Shown here one piece after another: positions 24,256 to 33,259 of a stretch of DNA of 64,000 nucleotides. The notes below the pieces were generated by a model. That model was not told the DNA's origin. It worked only from the letters and a program-made list of their open reading frames with translations, and made no database searches. Position 1 is the stretch's first letter. Every line of letters begins with the position of its first letter. The stretch spans positions 1,233,501-1,297,500 of the forward strand of contig WAEK01000008.1 of assembly GCA_011634665.1 (NCBI GenBank), read 5' to 3'. This DNA is from Mortierella sp. BCC40632 (taxonomy: Eukaryota > Mortierellomycota > Mortierellomycetes > Mortierellales > Mortierellaceae). The position numbers and the translations under genes are program-made.

Positions 24256-25504
24256 TTGACATGATGAAGATGCAAAGGAAATACCACTAACTCAAGGGAA
24301 GGGGGGGGGGAGGTGGAGGAAGATGAGGGCAATCGCCAGCCACAGATGGTTCCACACAAAAGCGCGCCTGTCTCTCCTCATCTCGTCTACAAAAATCGGT
24401 CGTCCCGACTCATGCACTACGATGGCAAGTGTACCTCAAAGCCTCCGACTTCATGGGAAGTGGTTCGCGAGTACGTTTTGTAGGTACCTTGTTGCTCAGA
24501 TTCAAGCTATGCTGAAAAGCACAGTAAATGGTATCCAGTGATAAATCCTCTAGGTCTGGGAGCTAATCCCCGAGCGCCTCCTGGAGCTATGCAAGATAGA
24601 GCGGGGAATAATATCCAGTGTACACTGTCTCGTTTAGTCAGTAACCTCAGCTGGTCATCTTGACTACCATTTAGGTACTCTTTCTAACATAACGGCTTAT
24701 GAGATCACTTTTTGAACTCCAGCTGCATTCAATGCGATCGAACATGAACCACATCGACCGACCCACACTGGGCGCCGCACACATTTTTGTTTGTTTCAGA
24801 GATCCACCTCCCTGAGCATTCCCCCTCATATCTTTGAGTACCCAGATCGCATTACACCGTCACTTTGTTGGCGGCGCCAACAACGGAAGAGGGCAATCCA
24901 TTTTTAGTGTATGATAGGATCATGATAGTATTAGGTAGCACTCTTTATTAGAGGTGGAGGGATTGAGTGAGATAGGGGATGGCAGATATAGGGCTGCAAT
25001 GATGGCTAGAGAGTGGTCGGGGGCTGTCGATGGAGATGGTAGTTCTAAATATCAAGAGACTACATCTATTCAATGCACAGCACAGATACACTTCTACTTT
25101 CTCTCCCTCCCTCTCCCCATGCACACATGCTCCATGCCATCGGCTTTAATGCAAATGACCCTATGCATTATTTATGTACTGGAGCGCAAACGATCTTTCC
25201 GCGACTAAGGAGGTCCTAACTAATGCCGCCCCTCCCGCGATTGGTAGAAAAAGCTGACGCGCACCCAGTTGAAGTTGCAGAGCATATGTTATGTTGCAGA
25301 TGAACCGGATCATGAAAATAGAACTCAACTTTGGAGTAGGAAGTCAGGGGAAAGGAGGAGGAGGAAGAAGAGAAGGAGGAAGAGGAGGAGGAGGAGGAGG
25401 AGGAGGAGGAAGAGGAGGAGGAAAAGGAGGAGGAAGAGGATTTGCAGAGGAACAAGGTAAAAGCGAAAGTGAAGAATTCAAATACTCAAGTCCATCTTGC
25501 CGTC
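24256..25504 (-). repeat. right arm of a long inverted repeat
   Basis: 1249 bp, inverted counterpart of 22745-23990 at about 99% identity. Homology drops abruptly outside GCCGTC at 25504. The flank 25505-25620 is still alignable to the left flank in translation (NRLGYCAENTHQL here, NRVGYHPENTSQF there) but clearly diverged. No target-site duplication flanks the pair. Confidence 0.95.
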
Positions 25505-25806
25505 AAAGTAACAGAAGTTATTTCATAGGCAATCGTTCAGGTAATCGCCTAGGTTATTGTGCAGAGAACACCCATCAGTTGGTTCTTATCGTGAGAATCA
25601 CGGTTGCCCGCCGCTTTGGGTTTCTGAAACTTTGGCGTCATTAGAACTTTGGTTAACGAGCTATGTTTCTAGTTCCCGGGATATCATTTAGGGCTTACTC
25701 ATGAAGGTGGACCATACATCCTGAAAAGTGGAAGAAGGTAAACATTTTCAAACCCCACTCCAACCTCAACTAGATCATAACTAGACCGAAAGGCATTCCT
25801 TTCACA
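25505..25806. other. upstream region of cysteine-rich copy 3
   Basis: No independent gene. From about 25720 it aligns with the inverted upstream region of copy 2 (ACATCCTGAAAAGTG present in both), showing that duplication extended through the promoters. Confidence 0.45.
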
Positions 25807-25813
25807 TATAAAA
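25807..25813 (+). promoter_or_regulatory. TATA box of cysteine-rich copy 3
   Basis: TATAAAA 114-120 bp upstream of the ATG at 25927. Predicted start near 25840, giving a leader of about 90 nt. This is the best preserved TATA of the four copies. Confidence 0.6.
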
Positions 25814-25926
25814 CTGACATCTGCCTCAACATCCTCACTAGTCTTGTTCATCCACACTTCAAAGAATCCCACACTTCAATATCATTTGAAAACCCAGTCA
25901 TCCCAGCCATCTCAGTTATCCCAGCC

Positions 25927-26388
25927 ATGATTATGAACAAAGTCAAGTTTTTCGTTCTCCTTGCTCAAGTCCTTGTGCTCGTTGGCCTCGTTCAGGCCGC
26001 CACGTTGGAGAAGCGACAGTTTGGACTGAACTGTTTGTGCAAGGGTGGTGTTCCTCGAGACCAACCCTGTGGTTCCCAAGGATGCCATAAAGGCTACTGC
26101 TGGTCTTTCTGTAAGGGTGCCGGATGCATGTTCGCCGACATCCAGAATGAATGGTGCTACAACTCTCTCACCTCCGGTGGCTCGGCACTGACGTGCAAGA
26201 CTGATGATGACTGCCTCAAGCACAAGGTCACCCACTGCAGTGGTGCTTGCTCTGTCTCGGCATTCGGTATTGGCACTCCTGATTTCAATAGCTACTGTAA
26301 CAGGGAGCACAACGTCTTTGATTGCAAGTGTCCAGGATCTATTAGTGCCAGTCGATCCTGCTCTTGCAAGGAACTTGGTACCTGCTAA
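25927..26388 (+). CDS. secreted 18-cysteine protein, copy 3
   Basis: 153-residue intronless secreted protein starting at ATG 25927; a second in-frame ATG follows two codons later. Signal peptide KVKFFVLLAQVLVLVGLVQA, then ATLEKR with a Kex2-type Lys-Arg, then the mature chain QFGLNCLC... with 18 Cys in the same pattern as its paralogues. About 92% identical to copy 4 (12 differences by my count), with which it forms a direct tandem pair 1.6 kb apart. About 84% identical to copy 2, with which it forms the outer part of a palindrome. Has a clear TATA box and the shared 3' element, so it is the copy most likely to be expressed. Function unknown; extracellular by inference. Confidence 0.88.
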   Translation: MIMNKVKFFVLLAQVLVLVGLVQAATLEKRQFGLNCLCKGGVPRDQPCGSQGCHKGYCWSFCKGAGCMFADIQNEWCYNSLTSGGSALTCKTDDDCLKHKVTHCSGACSVSAFGIGTPDFNSYCNREHNVFDCKCPGSISASRSCSCKELGTC

Positions 26389-26466
26389 GAAATCCTTCCT
26401 TCAAGTTTCTCACTTTTTTTCATGCACTGTTTGGATCGTAATCCCTTCTATGCAATACTTTAGAAA

Positions 26467-26486
26467 ATCAAATGTGAAGTAAACAA
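26467..26486 (+). promoter_or_regulatory. conserved 3' element of the cysteine-rich family (copy 3)
   Basis: ATCAAATGTGAAGTAAACAA about 80 bp after the stop codon; matches follow all four family members. Interpretation as an RNA-level signal is inference. Confidence 0.4.
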
Positions 26487-26780
26487 TTTTCTTTTTTTAT
26501 TTTTTTCCGCCTATCCATTTCGTATTCTAATGAGTCGTCATTCAGGTATATGAAGAGGATGCTATTCAGGGCAAGGAAGGAGTAGAACAGATATAGAGAG
26601 AGAGTCAGCAGAGAAAGAGGTGTGGAGTGCGCCAGAACGAGGGCGAGAGGGCCAGTGGGAGATCTTCCAGCGGGAGGATGACAAAGAGGACGGAGACAAA
26701 AGACGAGAAGGCGACTCGAACTGGCCATCAAACATACTCTAAGAAATGAAATCCTCATTTCAATTTTCCGATTTTGCCTC

Positions 26781-26850
26781 TAGTTTGCTCTAGTCTGCTC
26801 TGGTCTACCCTGGTCTACCCTGGTCTACCCTGGTCTACCCTGGTCTGCTA
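26781..26850 (+). repeat. 10-bp minisatellite
   Basis: Seven consecutive 10-bp units of the consensus TGGTCTACCC. Four are perfect (26801-26840) and the outer ones degenerate (TAGTTTGCTC, TAGTCTGCTC, TGGTCTGCTA). Located in the spacer between cysteine-rich copies 3 and 4. Confidence 0.9.
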
Positions 26851-26859
26851 CTTTGTAGA

Positions 26860-27860
26860 TGATCCCTGTCCCCTTTTCGGCATCATGCTTTTCCCTTGTT
26901 GGACTCGGCTGAAGAACGACCGGTAAAAAGACAGATCGGATTGCGGATAAGAAGAGTTGCGCTGAGGCATAACAGATAAAGGTCAGGCTTACTAATGGAG
27001 GAAAAATATTGTGCGGAGTGAAAGAATGGTTGAGTGTTGACTTATAAAGTCACTAAGTTGTCTTCCTCTACATGCTTTGCAATTGTTGCTTGATGGTACA
27101 ACTTTTTCTCTAGCAAATAATAGTACTGGCCTAAAATTGACAACAATGGAGACGTTTTTACGCGGTCTGAGACTTGACTACAGACTGCATTTTTTACTTC
27201 GTAAGCGGGCTGCTCAGGATCAGTATAGATACTGACCCTTACCCAAAATAAAGACGCGTCGTATCTCACCAATTTGCAGTCTTTTCTTCTTTATTTTATT
27301 TTATTTTATTTTTTTTTGTTTGAAGAGTAGCTTTGCTCCTCCGCGCTCAGTTTGCTTCCTATTGCTGGTTACTTGAGCCCCTTCCCCCAATCTTCTCTTT
27401 CCATGCTTCAAGCGTGTCTTCTCCGCCTTCTTCCATTGGTCCGGATCATACGCACTGGAGCGAAACTCAGTCGGTTTCTACTACCACGACTGATGGGAGA
27501 TGCTCCTCTTCTTTGACTTGGACTGTCAAGTTCTCATGCGAAATTTTATTTTTGGTCGCATTTTCGCATATCCCGTCGTGAGTACCCCTCAACTGGGTTA
27601 GCTTTAAAAAAAAAATGCGAATACGTGTGATACTTTCCTTTAATGCTGTCCCCTATTTTATCCCCTGATATTGTCCCCGAAGCCGTCCTTAGATGTGGGA
27701 GGAAAGTATTTTATTCCTTTGATACATCGAATTCGCGCTAAGAGCAAGCCCCTTAGATTATGTGCAGATGTTCTTCGCAACTCGCGCAGATGTTCTTCGC
27801 AATGTGAGCCTACTTTTTTTTACTTTACATAGTATTGACTCGAGTCACCACTACCCAAAG
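26860..27860. other. spacer between cysteine-rich copies 3 and 4
   Basis: No coding sequence supported. Contains ATTTT repeats (about 27293-27317). A short duplicated phrase (GCAGATGTTCTTCGCAA) lies at 27764-27802. Confidence 0.35.
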
Positions 27861-28012
27861 TCACTCCCTAGACATAAAAAAGCGACACCTGCCTCAACAT
27901 CCCCACCAGTCTTACTCATTCACACCACAAAGAATCTTACACTTCAACCTCATTTGAAAGTCCTTCCAACCCTGCCATCCCTGCCATCCCTACCATCCCA
28001 GTTATCCCAGCC

Positions 28013-28474
28013 ATGATTATGAACAAAGTCAAGTTTTTCGTTCTCCTTGCTCAAGTCCTTGTGCTCGTTGGCCTCGTTCAGGCCGGCACGTTGGAGAAGC
28101 GACAGTTTGGACTGAGCTGTCTGTGCAAGGGCGGTGTTCCGCGAAACCAACCCTGTGGTTCCCAAGGATGCCACAAAGGCTATTGCTGGTCCTTCTGCAA
28201 GGGCGCCGGATGCGCATTCACGGATATCCAAAATGAATGGTGCTACAATACCCTCACCTCCGGTGGCTCGGCACTGGCGTGCAAGACTGATGATGACTGC
28301 CTCAAGCACAAGGTCACTTATTGTAGCGGTGCTTGCTCTGTCTCGGCATTCGGTATTGGCACTCCTGATTTCAATAGCTACTGCAACAGGGAGCACAATC
28401 TCTTTGACTGCAAGTGTCCAGGATCTATTAGCGCCAGCCGCGAATGCACTTGCCAGGAGCTGGGCACCTGTTAG
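28013..28474 (+). CDS. secreted 18-cysteine protein, copy 4
   Basis: 153 residues, intronless, ATG at 28013 in the context CCAGCCATGATTATG. Signal peptide and GTLEKR propeptide as in copy 3, then QFGLSCLC and all 18 cysteines. The region just upstream of the ATG is a small CTGCCATCC-type repeat (about 27968-28012), also seen in copies 1 and 3. The TATA box is weakened to CATAAAAAAG (27873-27882). The 3' element reads GTCAAATGTAAAGAAAGCAA, the most diverged of the four. A long antisense open frame exists in every copy but is a by-product of codon choice. Confidence 0.87.
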   Translation: MIMNKVKFFVLLAQVLVLVGLVQAGTLEKRQFGLSCLCKGGVPRNQPCGSQGCHKGYCWSFCKGAGCAFTDIQNEWCYNTLTSGGSALACKTDDDCLKHKVTYCSGACSVSAFGIGTPDFNSYCNREHNLFDCKCPGSISASRECTCQELGTC

Positions 28475-28586
28475 GCAATCCTTCCCTCGAGCCCTTCACA
28501 TTCCTTTTCGACTTGTTTGGGTCGTATTCAGAGCCTCATCAACTGCGATTTCGCCCACGTTTCTTTCTATGTAGTTACTTAAGAGA

Positions 28587-28606
28587 GTCAAATGTAAAGA
28601 AAGCAA
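28587..28606 (+). promoter_or_regulatory. conserved 3' element of the cysteine-rich family (copy 4)
   Basis: GTCAAATGTAAAGAAAGCAA about 115 bp after the stop; aligns with the element following copies 1-3. Confidence 0.35.
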
Positions 28607-28609
28607 TTT

Positions 28610-29479
28610 CCTTTTTTTTTTTTACCTATCCGACTGTTATTCTAAGGGGTCATAATTTCGTGAGATGTGGAGGGTGCCAGTCAGGGCATGGAAGGAGACA
28701 GAACAGATAAAGGGAGATCTTCAAGATAGAAAGAGAGTGAACTAACACAGGGAGAGCAGGTGGGAATGTGACAAAGAGAACAGAGATAAGAGACGAGAAG
28801 ATGTGAGTGAGTGAGTGAGTGAGTGGGTTGCAAACTGTCATCCCGATACTCTGGTCATGTCACATGAGAGTTACTAAATGAACAAATTGCTGGATGAGGC
28901 TGGTTCTTGCACCATAACGTGATTCGTTCTTGTCCATTTATCTGCATCAGTCTTTGATCAAGTATCCTTGCCTGTATCTGTTCATGCACCCATACCTGTC
29001 TCTACTAATATATCGGCTACATCACAAACCACGTCGCGGACTCTGAGACTCTACCTACCCCTTCGTTACTCACAACTCGAAAAAAAAATGAAGCAAACTG
29101 TCTTCCAAAACTGAAGGGCGTTCATCTTGTGCCTTTGACCTTCTAAGAGCTCTGAACTCAACTCCAGCACCTCTAATTGAAACTGTAAATCCAGCCTTTG
29201 GCCATCCTTGTTGCCGATCCCGATAGTGTTTTTCTAAATCTCCACATTTTCATAGTAATTTCGTTTGTTAAGTCACTTTTGCCATGGATAGCCTCTATTG
29301 TGGAAGCATCCTTTGTCACCCCCATGGTTCTTCGAAGCAAACCTGTCTTTCAAAGGCGAAGCGTGTGTTGGCTTTCTGGGGTGCAATGGCAAGCGACCGA
29401 CATCATCAAAAAAAAAAAAAAAAAAAGTGGCCCACGGGCGCCCTGCAGGTAAAGCCTCGATTGATCATAGGCCTAAATT
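28610..29479. other. intergenic region after cysteine-rich copy 4
   Basis: No gene supported. (GAGT)n at about 28804-28827 and a poly(A) run at about 29408-29425. Confidence 0.35.
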
Positions 29480-29620
29480 TTATTCAGATTCAACCTCTCT
29501 GGCGACAGTGCCGCATTCCCCACAAAAGTATCCATTTCCATTCGCCGTAGGTACAACCGCAGTCTTGCAGACAGAGCAGACAAGTGTGGTGGTGTTGGCG
29601 TTGGTGAACTGTGCCTGATT
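29480..29620 (-). CDS. 3' exon of a small zinc-ribbon protein
   Basis: A short minus-strand reading frame, below ordinary length cut-offs. It encodes NQAQFTNANTTTLVCSVCKT..., ending REVESE with TAA at 29480-29482. It contains C-x2-C, 14 residues, then C-x2-C (LVCSVCKT and YFCGECGT), a zinc-ribbon arrangement. A plausible acceptor (TATAG) precedes it at 29621-29625 with an in-frame TAG inside, so the exon must be spliced to an upstream piece. Candidate first exons are ATG followed by GTTCGT near 29755, or a short Met-Leu-Phe-Tyr exon near 29690. Neither donor is strong. A TATTTAAG box near 29883-29890 fits a promoter. Family not recognised; the zinc-binding prediction is from the cysteine pattern only. 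Confidence 0.45.
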   Translation of the reverse strand, partial: NQAQFTNANTTTLVCSVCKTAVVPTANGNGYFCGECGTVAREVESE

Positions 29621-29899
29621 CTATAGCATTCGATTCCAGTGAGAGAAAGGTTTCATTTGAAATTAAGACGGTTAGAAACGTAAAAAAGCATTGGGATTGT
29701 TCAGATCAAGAAATAGTCCTTTGAGCGAGAATCAGCGCCAGTTACGAACCATCCTTTTATCTATTTTTCTGAGGATAGTGGAAGTTAGCAGTGAGAAAGG
29801 GAGGTGGAAGGGGAGAGGGCTCTTGATGAGAAGAAAGTTCGCGAGATGAAATGGACTACGGAAGGATTAAATCCCTTTTGAGACTTAAATACAAATCTC

Positions 29900-31037
29900 C
29901 AGATACTCACTGACAACTCTACTTCTCGACTTGTCACTTTACAGGCACTTGCTTCGCCCACTGCCACTTTTTTACGCTTATTTTCTTTTTTTTTTTTTTT
30001 TGCACCGCCGCCGCGCCTCACATGAACCAAGCTAGAATTCAGGGTGCGAAGTTGCTTATGCTTTCTGATTTCTGATTTCCCCACAGAGACAGGTTGTTGC
30101 GTAAGGCAAGGCGAATAGAATTGGGAGTGCGAAGATGAGCTAGAGTAAAGAAGGCAAGAGCTTCAATGTTTGGTCGCCCGAGTCATATCAATCAGATGAT
30201 GCTAGTGACTCTTGCTATTCACTAAGGTTCAGGGGTGAGCTCAGACCCTTGTACTTTTCGACTTTCTGTAGAGGATGCCGCTGATGGAGAAGCAAATGGT
30301 ACCCCGCGCACGAGTCCATAATCAGCAAAGTCTGAAAGTGCGCAGTCGATGGCCTAGTAAAATTATACCGCGGGGGATTCAGGTCTCTTCAAAATAAAGA
30401 GATCAGTTGGTTACATTCTTTTCTTTTCTTTGTTTGTAGTCTTGTCGGGCACCATTTCACCATTTCCTGCTTTCTAGTTCATTCTTTGCAGCACTTTCTT
30501 GGTCTATTGATTTTGTCCGCTATCGTTCGGAAACAACGACCAGTGCCCTCTTCCCTAAAATAAATGGTTCTTCTTCACCTTTGCCGTAGCAGCTAATCTG
30601 AATAGTTATAGCTCATGTTCCTGTACTATGAGACCCTCCGGAGATTTTCAATGATGAGTAGCATTTTAGATCGAGCATAAGTAATGCTAGACTATACTTC
30701 CTCCCTAAACAGGTTTTAGTGGGCAAATTCAGACTCTTGGAAATAGAGACCGCTTATTCTTTGTTTATTGTAGCTACCCATAGCACCACCAGCGCTCTAG
30801 CCATCATCTCGCCAGTCTTGCATCACTCCGCAAGGACTCTGAAACATAGTAGGTTTGGCAAAAAGCAATTGACCCCTGACGACACACTTCTAAGGAATGG
30901 TGGAAAAGCAAAGAAGTTGATAAGTTGGTTCTGGGGAGGGGGGCATCAAGAACAGAGAGAGAGTTTTATTTATTGGTAGGGTAGTGGAAAGCTAGAGCAA
31001 ACATGTGATGTCTGCCCGGCAAAAAAACCTCAGGGAT
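29900..31037. other. gene-less region
   Basis: No coding sequence or RNA gene supported. T run at about 29983-30001. Base composition is AT-richer than the gene-bearing flanks. Confidence 0.35.
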
Positions 31038-31510
31038 CTAGGTCATGGAGGTAGTCCATAGCATATACATTTGATCTCCTCTGTAGAAACAATAACTAGT
31101 CAATGTCGGTTTCAAGTAACCATCTACAAATGCAAACATATTCTCAAATGAACCTGAGAAGCCAAACGAATATGCATAGAGATATCTTGGCTCTTCCCAG
31201 CACAAATATGCAGGTATACTGACTTCTTCAGATGGCGATACTAATCCGGATGGAGGACCCATGATGAATGAGTAGAGGTATAGCACAACACTCAGGTTTT
31301 GGGTATGAGGTTGACTCTTGGGTCCTGACTCCTGAGGTACCTGCAACAATAGCTGCGCGATATCGCCTCTCTTGCCAATCCAGTAAAGCAAGCATTTTGA
31401 AGAACCTTCACAACGATGTGAATTTCAGCTCCGCTTAGGTCTTCTCGAAAGCATAGTTGACATGTAGAGTGTAAAAATTTATCGTCAATGTATTCTTTAA
31501 CCTGGGATGC
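31038..31510 (-). pseudogene. possible broken coding sequence, unrecognised
   Basis: Two minus-strand frames read like one protein with a shift. VKEYIDDKFLHSTCQLCF...HIVVKVLQNA comes from the frame covering about 31390-31510. LYWIGKRGDIAQLLLQVPQE continues in another frame down to 31038 (117 codons, ending MYMLWTTSMT). Neither part matches a family I know. The join near 31390 could be a frameshift or an unrecognised intron. Confidence 0.25.
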
Positions 31511-31799
31511 AAAACAGGCCCTGCGCATACGACATAAAGGCTGAGGACATGAAAGTACCGGTAAATCGACAAGTAAAAGCAATAAAAAAAAAAAAAAAAA
31601 AACAAGAGCCGCTAAAAAATACTTCGGATCCTTATTCCGAGTCGTCTCTTTGCCCCCGCCCTTCTGATACTTTGAAAGATGAGTCCTGGCAAGTCTGAAG
31701 TGTCTTAAAATGCTCCTGACATGTCTACGGGGATTAGAGGAAGCTCTACAGTATTTGTCCTTCTCAACTAACAAGCAAAAGAGACGCGTCGTTAGGTAC

Positions 31800-33259
31800 T
31801 TAATTAAAGGATAGTCTGATAACGCTCAATGCACGTGCGAGTCCCACCAAATTTGTTTGGGTGACCATCGATAGTCTCAGGCTATGATATTGTCAGGGAT
31901 ACTGTTGATAATTCTTCCCTAGCCTCATCCATGACAATGGAGTAGGTAACGTGATCAACTCCCTTCTTAGAGTCGCAATGAAAAAAAAGTAGTGAGCGTG
32001 AAATTGCCATGCGGCTGCTTTGGTGACGTGAATAGCACGACCATATGTTCTGCAACTTCCTTTAAGGAAAGAGAAAGCGTCAATAGTTGACAAGGGACAA
32101 AGAGAATACATGCTTTTCGACCCCTTTCATATCTTCTAACCAGACAATTATGAAAAAGAGACAAGCAGACAGAAACAGGTTTTTTTCAAGTAATATTTTT
32201 TAATATTGTTGGCTTTTTTGATTCAGTGGGTGTTCAGAAGGAAGGACAAAAAAAAAGACTTTCAACACTATCTTGCGCGCACATCCAAAGGCTGCCAAGT
32301 AGCCTAGATAGTCGCAAATTGGTTGAGGTATTTTTTTTTCCCTTGTCCATCCCTATTGTGAGAGAACAGACCGACGAAACAAATAGAAGACATATTGCAC
32401 ATAAAAAAAAAGCTATAAAAAATGAAGAAAAAAAAACCTTGCGTATGTGAAGTTCGAAAAGAAAAGAAAAAAAAAATAGGCGAGAGTTCAACGAAGTGGA
32501 AAGAAAGAAAAGAGTCTAGCTAAGAAAAAAAAAAAAAGAAAAAGAAAAATAATAATAATAAACAACAGTATGTTTTGCTCAATTGAGAAAGCGACGCTTG
32601 CGATGTGAAGCGCGGCTTTGTAGCTGTTGAAGCTACCTTTGTCCTCGTACCAGGAGAGAAATTGCCTAAAGGGCAAAACCCAGGCTGGTACTAAAAGGGT
32701 ATCTTCACGTTCTCAGTTCAGCCTGTATAAAAAATAAGAGGCGTCCTGAGAACCTTGGCGGTGTGAAGCAATAAAAAAAAAAGGACCAAGTCAAGAGCCT
32801 AAACTACGTGCTGAAAAAGATATTAAAAAAAAAAAAAAAAGATTTCAAAGAGACTGCAAGAGATGAGAGTATTCAAGGCAGAACAAAACAGATGAAACGA
32901 AATAGAAGAGGATCCGTTCGAAGCAAAGAGTCATAAGAGAAAGAAAAAAGAATCGAAGGATGTGTCCTCAAAGAAAAAAAAAAAAGAAAAAAGAAAAATA
33001 AAGAAAAAACGGCGTCGATGGCCGAATAATATAGATTCCGGGATGGTTGGAAGATGTTCCTGTTGAAGGACTTCCTTAATGTTGAGACCTTTGTCCATGC
33101 GCGCAAGGTGGGCAACGGAAACAAGAGGGTGCTTGGGTGGGTTGGTTTAGAAAAAAAAGACAGACGGATCGACTACTCAAGGGTAGCGACGGGTCCAGAA
33201 AAAAGGTGCAGACTAGTGCAGAGAGGTTGTTCAATGGCGACGAGACGGGGGGCCTCATT
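31800..33259. other. gene-less, A/T-homopolymer-rich region
   Basis: No gene supported. Many A runs on the plus strand (32500-32560, 32770-32840, 32975-33010) read as T-rich on the minus strand and may include the 3' UTR of the C2H2 gene that ends at 33260. Confidence 0.35.

Noticed and set aside
22745..25504. Inverted repeat as a foldback transposon
   Set aside because: No target-site duplication at the outer ends, and homology, though diverged, continues beyond them into the flanking genes; an inverted duplication explains it better.
25912..26310. 132- to 148-codon antisense frames over cysteine-rich copies 1, 3 and 4
   Set aside because: Present in several copies only because the sense codons are conserved. 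No signal peptide or domain, and the sense frame has clear family constraint.
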